Below are positions 1 to 7,550 of a DNA stretch of 37,756 nucleotides, piece by piece. A program made the translations under genes and the position numbers. Below the pieces are notes generated by a model. It was not told the DNA's origin. It worked only from the letters and a program-made list of their open reading frames with translations, and ran no database searches. The stretch is from CAMPJM01 sp964440915. GTDB lineage: Bacteria > Bacteroidota > Bacteroidia > Cytophagales > Cyclobacteriaceae. How positions within the stretch are numbered: the first letter of the stretch is position 1; each line of letters begins with the position of its first letter. The DNA lies in the NCBI GenBank assembly GCA_964440915.1, contig CAYTTV010000034.1, positions 1 to 37,756 of the forward strand, read 5' to 3'.

Positions 1-300
1 TCTTGTAGGCTTCTTTTAGCTTTTATTGTTTTAAGATCATGTTGAAGCTTTGCAGGCTTCTTTTAACTTTTCTTGTTGTTAAAGCATGTTGAAGCTTTGC
101 AGGCTTCTTTCAGCTTCTTATTGTTTTAAAATCATGTTGAAGCGTTGTAAGCTTCTTTTAGCTTTTATTGTTTTAAAATCATGTTGAAGTCTTGTAGGCT
201 TCTTTTAGCTTTTATTGTTTTAAGATCATGTTGAAGCTTTGCAGACTTCTTTCAATTTTTTTCTTACTAAATCATGTTGAAGCTTTGCAGGGTTTTTAAT
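1..300. repeat. Tandem array of ~47-bp imperfect repeats
   Basis: About six and a half units, each opening with GTTGAAG, begin at 41, 88, 136, 183, 230 and 276, giving periods of 46-48 bp. The partial first unit (1-40) is identical to 190-229, so there is a higher-order period of four units. Each unit contains a short dyad, GAAGC...GCTTC, around TTTGCAG, followed by a T-rich stretch. The array lies 3' of the leftward gene ending at 370 and probably continues beyond the left edge. No gene is visible in 1-369. It may act as a transcript end or be a species-specific intergenic repeat. Confidence 0.85.
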
Positions 301-369
301 TACCGTTGCCCGCTTCCAACGCATTGTTACCTTACCTATGCTCTAAAGTCTATCTTCTCCAATCTCTCT

Positions 370-2541
370 CTATGGCATTTTATGCAGCCCTTCCCATCGT
401 ACTTTCCACTTTCCATTATCAGGAAAACCTGGAGCATGCTTCTCGGGTGCACCGTCCCAACCAGCAGCCATCATGGCTACCGTGGTTAAAAGCCCGCCAT
501 TGCCAGGAAGGTAAATCCTTAACCGATCATCTTGATAGTTATGGCCATTAACCAAATAAGTGTTCTTTTGTACATTCATAAGCAGCGCTTCTATGGCCAT
601 TTCTGGCAAGCCCAACCGAGCAGCATTCATTGCGGTCATTGGATAATCCCAGCCCCAAGTAGTTTCCCACTGCCAACTACTCATGATTTCCCGTAAAGTA
701 TTTTTCATTATAGCGGTATCGATCATTTCTGACAAAGGCAAACAGCCCAACGCACCCAATACTACAGGATGGTCACGACGATAGAAGTCATCAGCATAAG
801 CCGTGGGATGACTAGCAGATGGATAATATAAGTCATTTGACTGGGGGAGTGGCGCTAAATTATCTATCACATTCTGCCATTGGGCATTTTCCTCCATGCC
901 CAGTCTTTTTCTCCACTGTTGAGCCAAAGACAAGCCATAATGCCAATAGGCCAATTCAAAGGGAGGATCATTCGCCTCATTTGCAGGGAACAACTCCTGG
1001 GCTGGAATAAGGGGTGCACAGAGATGATACAGTTGATCTTCTGGATTGTATTGGGCAAAAGAGGCCATAAAGTCAGCCGATTCAAAAATTAATGTCTTGA
1101 ACTTTTCCAGCACTTCTTTACTCGGGTCTTGTCGATAAATAAGCTCTGCAAAATAAATGATGTGGGGCTGCTGCCAAATGAGATAAGGAGCTATTCCCGA
1201 TGGGCTTTCGTCACCATATGGATCTGTCATTTTTTGCCACCGTGCCCCTTCAAATCCTTGTAACTGAGCAGTGGCCTTTGCTTTGGGCAAAACTTCGAAA
1301 TACCAGGGCAAGCCCTTCTCCAAGAGCGATATCCTATCCCAAAGCGCAAAATGAACCCCATGCCACCAGTGCATTTCAATGTGAAATTTGCCATACCAAC
1401 TGTTCATGGTAAGGCCTGTCTCTTGAGGCGGAAGAGATCCCGAACAATTCACTTTTGTAAGGTATTGTGACAATACAACGCGTCGCTCAAGCTCGGAGGC
1501 TCTAGGATCAGTGCTTCCGGAAAAATCTATAGCACCTCCTGTGGTCCAAAATTCCTCCCACTGTTCTTGACTATTGCGCTGGGTGGTTTTAAAATCGCGG
1601 ATGTTATCTCCATTGGGAGTTTTGCTGAACAACACGCTAAAAGTGAGGCTTTCTTCCTTCGCATCGGGAATTAACTCAAAGTGGTGTCTTTCCTTTTCAT
1701 GGAATCGACCTTCTCCATACCATTTGACCTCTGTATAATAAATGGTCGTATCTAAGTGCCGCTTTAACTGGGCATGATTTGATGTTTCCGCTGAGATGGA
1801 GGTATGGTGCATGTCTGCATTATCCCAATCATACCCAGGACAAACGTGGCAGCCGGAGCCATATGGAAATTTGAGAAAAACATTTAATCTGCCTTGTCTT
1901 ATCAGGGGAGAGGACACCTTGGCGGATATTTGATCCATTTCCTGGTGACTGTATAGTTCGACCCTAACTGGGACACCTTCAATCTCATATTGGCTTTCTA
2001 TCTTCCCTGTCCACAAATCCAGTTCTTGATGGATATTTTGAAGGTCTTGTACTTCCACTGCTGTTCCATCCTCTTTTATCATTTCAAGCCCTATCAGTCC
2101 AAGGTGCAATCGATGGGGATTGGTACGCAGCCAATGAGTAGCTTCGCCCTTTCTCCCATCGGAATGTTGTACGGGAAAAGGGATAACCTGATCTGTACAG
2201 GACGTATCATAGCGATAAACTTCTTCCACCCGATAGTTTTGGTCGGTAGGGATCACATGCCAACCCCATTGCGATTGCGTGCCCAATGAAACGCCCTTTT
2301 CATAAACATCATGGAAACTCTGCAGGCCGCTTACATCGACCGTATAAGCAAATTCCCCATTGCCCACTGTTAGAGAGCCGAGCGTATCGGGTTCGTTTAG
2401 CATAACATTGTGTCTCGAAACCAATGCCTTGCGATCAATTTTACCTAAATGTTCTTCCGTTGCCTTTTTATTATCACAACCAAATAAACTTAACAAAACC
2501 GCAAGAACATAGACAATATTTTGATTTGAGACTCTTACCAT
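370..2541 (-). CDS. Putative six-hairpin (alpha/alpha)6 glycoside hydrolase lipoprotein
   Basis: This 723-residue protein has a type II signal peptide ending in LFGC (Cys22), so it is probably a periplasmic or outer-membrane lipoprotein. The N-terminal half (about 40-330) looks like a beta-sandwich and includes the segment SLTVGNGEFAYTVD. The C-terminal half (about 370-700) is rich in Trp and Tyr, with motifs such as FHIEMHWWHGVHFALWDR and WGWDYPMTAMNAARLGL. That layout is typical of Bacteroidetes proteins loosely annotated as GH65-like. The family is recalled rather than proven, and no catalytic acid can be assigned with confidence. It lies 81 bp downstream of the GH43-like gene with no terminator or operator between, so the two are probably co-transcribed from the promoter at 3800-3844. 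A side-chain glycosidase role is inferred from context only. Confidence 0.6.
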   Translation of the reverse strand: MVRVSNQNIVYVLAVLLSLFGCDNKKATEEHLGKIDRKALVSRHNVMLNEPDTLGSLTVGNGEFAYTVDVSGLQSFHDVYEKGVSLGTQSQWGWHVIPTDQNYRVEEVYRYDTSCTDQVIPFPVQHSDGRKGEATHWLRTNPHRLHLGLIGLEMIKEDGTAVEVQDLQNIHQELDLWTGKIESQYEIEGVPVRVELYSHQEMDQISAKVSSPLIRQGRLNVFLKFPYGSGCHVCPGYDWDNADMHHTSISAETSNHAQLKRHLDTTIYYTEVKWYGEGRFHEKERHHFELIPDAKEESLTFSVLFSKTPNGDNIRDFKTTQRNSQEQWEEFWTTGGAIDFSGSTDPRASELERRVVLSQYLTKVNCSGSLPPQETGLTMNSWYGKFHIEMHWWHGVHFALWDRISLLEKGLPWYFEVLPKAKATAQLQGFEGARWQKMTDPYGDESPSGIAPYLIWQQPHIIYFAELIYRQDPSKEVLEKFKTLIFESADFMASFAQYNPEDQLYHLCAPLIPAQELFPANEANDPPFELAYWHYGLSLAQQWRKRLGMEENAQWQNVIDNLAPLPQSNDLYYPSASHPTAYADDFYRRDHPVVLGALGCLPLSEMIDTAIMKNTLREIMSSWQWETTWGWDYPMTAMNAARLGLPEMAIEALLMNVQKNTYLVNGHNYQDDRLRIYLPGNGGLLTTVAMMAAGWDGAPEKHAPGFPDNGKWKVRWEGLHKMP

Positions 2542-2622
2542 CTTTCAATATGTTAAGTTAATACTTTTGTCATGTCATTTAACGATTATATGCGCTCCAA
2601 CAACTCGTCAGTTATGTGAGGG

Positions 2623-3726
2623 TTATCGATCCATTTCATTGCTTGCTATTTCAAATACAAAAGCACTTGAGGTTTCATATTTTCCTCCTTGTGACGCAAG
2701 GAATAGATAAGCGGGACGACCCTCCTTCAGAAGCAATTGCGGTCTTTCAAAACGGCCATACTTGGAAAGGTGCGATGGTGCTGGGCCTTGTTTGAAATAA
2801 TGATCTGTATCGTAATAAGCAATTTCAGGTTCGCTCCATGCAACGCCATCTTCAGACTGGATGTACAGCCCATATTGATGATTGAATACCCCCATATCTC
2901 GCATGATCATTCTGAATTTTCCATCTTCAAACCACACATACCCATCTTCCGCTTGCACGTTTTCACCTCGATGAGCATAATCAATTATAGGGTTATCTTT
3001 ATGCTTTCGATAAGGCCCGTATAAGTCATCTGCTATTGCCAAACCATATTTCCTGTTGCCTCTGATTTTAGGATCAGTGTAGTTTTCATAATCGTAAGTA
3101 TTCCAAGATTTGTAATAGAGCCAGTATTGACCATTGGGATGCTTTACAAAGGCCGGATTAGAAGTGCAATGATTATCCCAAGCGTCCTTTTGGCTGCTGG
3201 TCTCTAACAAAGGCTCGTCTGGACGCTCCCATGGCCCATATGGCGAATCTGCCACCGCAAGCCCTATTCTTTTGGTGCTTGTTTTACCATTGGAGTTCCC
3301 CATATAAAACAGGCAATACTTGTTATCTACCTTCTTGATGTGTGGGTTATGACAGGTAGTTCCATCCCAATATCCTGCTCCACGAGGAGTAAGCACAACC
3401 GATTGGAATTCAAATTCTTCTGCCGCAGTATTGGCCACTGCATGGGCAATTTCAGATTTGTGTATCCATCCACCCATGCCATACTTTGCGGGCCATCTTG
3501 AAAAGAAAACATGCACCTTCCCATCTGGCCCTTGTATTGGGCTGGTTCCCCAAACGTAATAGCCCTCCATTTCCAACCTTCTACCAAGAGGCTTGAGCCT
3601 TTTTGCAAAGTCTGATACATTTCCTGAGGCTTGTTGAAAAAGCATATCAGTCTTTATGGACTTGAACCCTGCAAAAAGAAAGGGAGACCCTGCTGCCCAT
3701 GCCAAAAATGTTCTCCTGTCCATCAT
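2623..3726 (-). CDS. GH43/GH117-like five-bladed beta-propeller glycosidase, Tat signal
   Basis: The protein has 367 residues. Its N-terminus, MMDRRTFLAW, followed by a hydrophobic stretch, fits a twin-arginine export signal with RR at residues 4-5, so it is predicted to be exported folded. Blade-like repeats follow: WGTSPIQGPDGKVHVFFSRW near residue 60, NPHIKKVDNKYCLFYMGN near 130, SNPAFVKHPNGQYWLYYKSW near 195, AEDGYVWFEDGKFRMIMRD near 265 and FERPQLLLKEGRPAYLFLAS near 335. This pattern is typical of the GH43/GH32/GH117 five-bladed propeller folds. The exact family and substrate are not resolved; an arabinose or galactose side-chain activity is possible. It is the first gene of a two-gene leftward unit and has its own copy of the locus operator, at 3830-3844. 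Confidence 0.65.
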   Translation of the reverse strand: MMDRRTFLAWAAGSPFLFAGFKSIKTDMLFQQASGNVSDFAKRLKPLGRRLEMEGYYVWGTSPIQGPDGKVHVFFSRWPAKYGMGGWIHKSEIAHAVANTAAEEFEFQSVVLTPRGAGYWDGTTCHNPHIKKVDNKYCLFYMGNSNGKTSTKRIGLAVADSPYGPWERPDEPLLETSSQKDAWDNHCTSNPAFVKHPNGQYWLYYKSWNTYDYENYTDPKIRGNRKYGLAIADDLYGPYRKHKDNPIIDYAHRGENVQAEDGYVWFEDGKFRMIMRDMGVFNHQYGLYIQSEDGVAWSEPEIAYYDTDHYFKQGPAPSHLSKYGRFERPQLLLKEGRPAYLFLASQGGKYETSSAFVFEIASNEMDR

Positions 3727-3799
3727 CCGTATATCACAATCGTTTGAACCTTGCCTTATCTATAGCCATTGTTGAGCGATCTTTAAATATTTCTTTTAT

Positions 3800-3844
3800 G
3801 AAAATTATTCAATAAGCGAAACGCCCCCATCCTGTACTATCCCG
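3800..3844 (-). promoter_or_regulatory. PUL operator/promoter, GH43-like unit
   Basis: On the minus strand this reads CGGGATAGTACAGGATGG, i.e. CNGGA-N5-CAGGA (3844 to 3830), then 22 bp, then TAATTTTC (3807-3800). The octamer matches the Bacteroidetes -7 box TAnnTTTG at five of six fixed positions. The operator lies 104 bp upstream of the start at 3726. The same architecture recurs before every other transcription unit in the window. Confidence 0.72.
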
Positions 3845-3951
3845 TTTTAGCCTACTTCTTGCTTCTTTTTCTTTAAATTTATACAATGAAGCTCAGTTAA
3901 TCACTCAAAATTGTATCCTTTATCCTAGATCATAAAAGCATTTGCATTTCA

Positions 3952-3996
3952 CTGGACAGTGCAGGACAGTTATTTGGCTATTCTAGACCATTTTTG
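3952..3996 (+). promoter_or_regulatory. PUL operator/promoter, CE12 acetylesterase unit
   Basis: On the plus strand this reads CTGGACAGTGCAGGACAG (core 3952-3966), then exactly 22 bp, then CATTTTTG (3989-3996), matching TAnnTTTG at five of six fixed positions. It lies 104 bp upstream of the esterase start and is divergent from the copy at 3800-3844. Together they fill the 343-bp intergenic region 3727-4069, where no other feature was seen. Confidence 0.72.
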
Positions 3997-4069
3997 ATAA
4001 CCATGACGGATAAAAACTTAAGCTACAATTTTTGACAGCGCTACTATTCAAAAGAACATATCTAAGCCT

Positions 4070-5452
4070 ATGCAAAATCTCCTAGCTTTTACGATGAGGA
4101 AAGCAACACTGGCTTTAATTGGAAGTGGTATATGCTTAACCTGCTGTACAAACAAATCCACGCTACCGGCTAACCTGACTAAAAAATCCGAAACACACAC
4201 ATTAAAATTTGATTTCGGTGCCGGCAGCATTGCAACAGGCTATAAGCAAGTCCTTCCATCTACCCTGTACACAAAAGAGCGGGGTTATGGCATCATAAGC
4301 TCTACTCCAGCAGAAGGCGTGATCAGAACAGGAATGGATGCACTTAGAGATGATTTTATCACAAGCAGCTCTCCTTTTTATTTTGTGGTAGACCTGCCCG
4401 AAGGAAATTATGAGGTGAGGGTACTATTGGGAGATAGCGAAGGCCAATCTGTCACCACTGTGAAAGCGGAATCCCGGAGACTGATGCTCGAAAAAGTTGT
4501 GACGCCTTTTGGAGAGGTTGAATACCACACTTTCATGGTAAATGTACGCACTCCAAGAATTGGTCAGGGAGACAGCATCCATTTAAAACCGCGTGAGATC
4601 AATTATTTGAATTGGGATGACAAATTAACCTTAGAATTTAACCACGACCGACCTTGCGTGGTGGCTATAGAAATTAAGCCCGTGGAAGATATCATCACGG
4701 TATTCCTAGCAGGCAATTCCACAGTGGTAGATCAGGAGTACGAACCTTGGGCTTCATGGGGGCAAATGATTACCTGCTTTTTTAAGCCTGGTGTTGTCAT
4801 AGCCAACTATGCCGAATCTGGAGAGTCCCTCAAAAGCTTTATTGGCGAAAAGCGTTTAAAAAAGATTTTGAGTACTATAAAAGAGGGCGACTACCTCTTC
4901 ATTGAGTTTGCGCATAATGACCAAAAGCCCGGTGCTTCCTATGTCGAGCCTTTTACCACTTATAAGGAGCACCTTAAAATATTCATTCGTGAAGCCCGAA
5001 AACGAGGTGCACATCCTGTATTGGTAACTTCCATGCATCGACGCCAATTTGATGAAGGTGGCAGGATCATCAACACATTGGGCGACTACCCTGCTGCCAT
5101 GCGGGAAACGGCCGAAGAAGAAAATGTCCCGTGCATCGACTTAAATGCTATGAGTAAAGTGCTGTATGAATTTTGGGGAGCAGAACAATCCAAAAAAGCG
5201 TTTGTCCATTATCCAGCAGGAACATTTCCTGGCCAAAAAGATCCGCTGAAAGACAATACGCACTTTAGCACATACGGGGCCTATGAGATCGCTCGATGTA
5301 TTGTAGCGGGTATCCAAAGTAACAAACTGGACCTTGCACAATATCTGAGAGAAGACATTGTTCATTTTAACCCCGCTCATCCCAATCCTATGGATGGTTG
5401 GCAGCTCCCACTCAGCCCTGATGTGACGGTAGTGAAACCTGATGGGAACTAA
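4070..5452 (+). CDS. Rhamnogalacturonan acetylesterase, CE12-like, with N-terminal beta-sandwich
   Basis: This 460-residue SGNH/GDSL hydrolase is predicted to remove acetyl groups from rhamnogalacturonan galacturonate. An N-terminal signal ends near the cysteine pair LTCC. Met9 (4094) may be the true start, because it gives a more ordinary signal peptide. Residues about 45-200 form a galactose-binding-like module beginning LKFDFGAGSIATGY, common in this family. The catalytic domain shows block I GNST (Ser217), block II NYAESG, block III EFAHNDQ (Asn283) and block V DNTH (Asp395/His398). Block I has Asn where many families have GDS, a variant I regard as usual for these CE12-like proteins. It is first in a two-gene unit, 42 bp ahead of a second esterase, and is served by the operator at 3952-3966. 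Confidence 0.85.
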   Translation: MQNLLAFTMRKATLALIGSGICLTCCTNKSTLPANLTKKSETHTLKFDFGAGSIATGYKQVLPSTLYTKERGYGIISSTPAEGVIRTGMDALRDDFITSSSPFYFVVDLPEGNYEVRVLLGDSEGQSVTTVKAESRRLMLEKVVTPFGEVEYHTFMVNVRTPRIGQGDSIHLKPREINYLNWDDKLTLEFNHDRPCVVAIEIKPVEDIITVFLAGNSTVVDQEYEPWASWGQMITCFFKPGVVIANYAESGESLKSFIGEKRLKKILSTIKEGDYLFIEFAHNDQKPGASYVEPFTTYKEHLKIFIREARKRGAHPVLVTSMHRRQFDEGGRIINTLGDYPAAMRETAEEENVPCIDLNAMSKVLYEFWGAEQSKKAFVHYPAGTFPGQKDPLKDNTHFSTYGAYEIARCIVAGIQSNKLDLAQYLREDIVHFNPAHPNPMDGWQLPLSPDVTVVKPDGN

Positions 5453-5494
5453 ATTTCAATAGCTTTAGCATTCTATTTCATTAAAACATATCAA

Positions 5495-6328
5495 ATGACA
5501 ACTGCACAAAACGTTTTCTCAGTAAAAACAAGCCTATATAAGCTACTTGGGTTAGTTTGGCTTTTCATCCTCGTATCTTGTACCTCTTCCAATATTTCTT
5601 CTACCAGCGATAGCAAGGCCGCACTTTATATTATCGGAGATTCTACTGTAAAAAATGGTCAAGGCACCGGAAGTGATGGTCTCTGGGGCTGGGGGAATTT
5701 TATCGAGCCATATTTTGACACAACCAGAATTGCCATACATAACCACGCCATCGGTGGTCGTAGCAGCAGAACTTTCATTACAGAAGGGCGATGGAACCGG
5801 GTATTAGACCAATTGCAGGCAGGCGATTTTGTGTTGATCCAGTTTGGTCATAATGATGGAGGCCCAATGGCAACAGGCAGGGCAAGGGCGTCTATAAAAG
5901 GGAATGGAAATGAAACGGAAGAGGTGACTTTGGAGGCCACTGGAGAAAATGAGGTCGTGCACTCTTATGGATGGTATTTGCGGAAATACATTAAAGATGC
6001 AAAAGCGAAAGGTGCAACACCAATAATTTTATCGCCGGTGCCGAGAAATATTTGGAAGGATGGCAAAGTGGCCAGGGCATCTGAAGACTATGGAAAATGG
6101 GCTAAAGAAGCAGCTAAAGAAGGAGAGGCTTATTTTATAGACCTGAATGAAATTGTGGCGCAACGATACGAACAAGAAGGAGAGGAAAAGGTAGACGGTC
6201 AATATTTTATCGAAGATCATACCCATACTACTGAAGCAGGAGCAAAAGTGAATGCTGCAGCTGTGATTGAGGGAATAAGCGGACAAAAAGCGTGTAAACT
6301 GAATGATTTTATACAGAATGGACAATAG
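5495..6328 (+). CDS. Rhamnogalacturonan acetylesterase, CE12 (lipoprotein)
   Basis: This is a 277-residue SGNH hydrolase lipoprotein (lipobox LVSC, Cys29). All family blocks are present: GDST with nucleophile Ser50, the oxyanion Gly in GGRSSRTF (Gly88), GHND (Asn120), and the catalytic dyad DHTH (Asp241, His244). The length fits single-domain CE12 enzymes, and unlike its upstream neighbour it lacks the N-terminal beta-sandwich. The two esterases are diverged rather than a recent duplication, which suggests different acetyl positions or cellular locations (inference). It is translated 42 bp after the first esterase and is probably co-transcribed with it. Transcription likely ends at the strong hairpin at 6498-6534. 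Confidence 0.88.
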   Translation: MTTAQNVFSVKTSLYKLLGLVWLFILVSCTSSNISSTSDSKAALYIIGDSTVKNGQGTGSDGLWGWGNFIEPYFDTTRIAIHNHAIGGRSSRTFITEGRWNRVLDQLQAGDFVLIQFGHNDGGPMATGRARASIKGNGNETEEVTLEATGENEVVHSYGWYLRKYIKDAKAKGATPIILSPVPRNIWKDGKVARASEDYGKWAKEAAKEGEAYFIDLNEIVAQRYEQEGEEKVDGQYFIEDHTHTTEAGAKVNAAAVIEGISGQKACKLNDFIQNGQ

Positions 6329-6497
6329 ATGATTAATTGCTGAATTGTATATCAAAGGTTATTTCCTTATCTAAATGCTCGTTACTTATTACAGTAAAAA
6401 TGGCACTGTGGTTAGGGCATGGCAAACTTGTTCCAATATGTTTGATTGAACTCTCAATGTAGAAAACCTATAAGGCTGAAGCAGGATTAATAGAACA

Positions 6498-6534
6498 GCG
6501 ATGCCATCCCTCTCAGGGGATGGCATCGCCTTTT
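6498..6534. terminator. Bidirectional hairpin between convergent units
   Basis: GCGATGCCATCCC (6498-6510) pairs perfectly over 13 bp with GGGATGGCATCGC (6517-6529) across a 6-nt loop, followed by CTTTT on the plus strand. It sits between the rightward esterases (stop 6328) and the leftward nine-gene operon (stop 6585). The T tract is clear on plus and weak on minus. Confidence 0.85.
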
Positions 6535-6584
6535 AGTGAATTTAAAGAATCGCATTAACCCTACTTCCGCTTAAAAAATAAGCA

Positions 6585-7541
6585 TCACCAAAAAAGACGA
6601 GGAGTCTTGTTCCCTAATGGGAAACCCACAATCAGCTCGTGGCTGCTTCCTCTATTAAAACCGGCTGCATCACCAATACTGTGGTCATAGCAATAGCTAA
6701 CATTAAAGCTGCTTGTCGGACTCAAGCCAACAATGCCTGAAACAGCATTATTGGGACTAAATCCTGCGCCTATCCAAAATTTAGCATGGTATCGCACTTT
6801 GCCCATAACCATGTACAAGGGATCAAATTGGTCTTCCAGTTGAACCAAAATACTTGGAAGTACTTCCCAATCAGGATTGATTTGGTAAATGTATCCTAAC
6901 ATAGCAATATGCTGCATGGCTGGTTTCTCCTTATTTCCATTTTCTTGTTCCACACGCGACTGTACCAAACGCAGGATAGAATAGCCCACGTAGAAATTAT
7001 CCGAATGGAGCATCACTCCGGGAGAAACATTCAGGTAAGAAACAGCGCCATCAGCATCCATCAAATCCCTGTAAAACTGATCATTCTCATCTCGAACCCT
7101 CATATTTTCCAAATTGACGGCAAGCCTATTATAATCTACTTTAAATCCCAATGCCAAATTGAATTTTTGGCTTACAGGAACATGTACTGCTGTGGTAATC
7201 CCTACCTGCAAATCTTTATATATATCGGCATTTTCCTGTATTATAAAACCACCTAACCCAACCTTTATATTTGTCCCCTCATTCTCAAAAGCATGATTGG
7301 CACTAAGAAAGTAGCTTTTTGGTGAGTCGTCAGCAGCAACCCATTGATAGCGTGTGCCCACCTTCATATCAGTGAGCCCCCTCTCTATGCCTGAGGAAGC
7401 AGGATTAATCAAGTGGGGCAATTGTGCATACTGGGAAAGAGGAGTGATTATTTGTCCAAATCCAGAAAATGTGCACAAACAAAAGGCAAGCAAGAAAACC
7501 CCTTTGAAGATATTTTTAACTATATGATTCATGTCTTTCAT
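6585..7541 (-). CDS. PorP/SprF family type IX secretion-associated outer-membrane protein
   Basis: The protein has 318 residues, with a signal peptide ending near GFGQ (residue 30). The mature start, ITPLSQYAQLPHLINPASSG, matches the PorP/SprF hallmark in which the chain starts with a short stretch ending in N-P-A. The rest alternates beta strands typical of a small outer-membrane barrel and ends in Phe-Trp. In gliding Bacteroidota, SprF-like proteins sit directly downstream of a large type-B T9SS adhesin and are needed for its export. Here the gene begins 9 bp after the stop of such a protein (7551-11711), exactly that arrangement. It is the last gene of a nine-gene leftward operon. Met4 (7532) is an alternative start. 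Confidence 0.88.
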   Translation of the reverse strand: MKDMNHIVKNIFKGVFLLAFCLCTFSGFGQIITPLSQYAQLPHLINPASSGIERGLTDMKVGTRYQWVAADDSPKSYFLSANHAFENEGTNIKVGLGGFIIQENADIYKDLQVGITTAVHVPVSQKFNLALGFKVDYNRLAVNLENMRVRDENDQFYRDLMDADGAVSYLNVSPGVMLHSDNFYVGYSILRLVQSRVEQENGNKEKPAMQHIAMLGYIYQINPDWEVLPSILVQLEDQFDPLYMVMGKVRYHAKFWIGAGFSPNNAVSGIVGLSPTSSFNVSYCYDHSIGDAAGFNRGSSHELIVGFPLGNKTPRLFW

Positions 7542-7550
7542 GGATTACTT

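Noticed and set aside
1..300. CRISPR array
   Set aside because: The periodic units are degenerate along their whole length and contain no constant repeat alternating with unique spacers; no cas gene is nearby.
3912..3928. Extra TATCCT direct repeat near the CE12 operator as an eighth regulon site
   Set aside because: The half-sites are 7 bp apart rather than 10 and lack the following G; there is no -7-like octamer at the expected distance.
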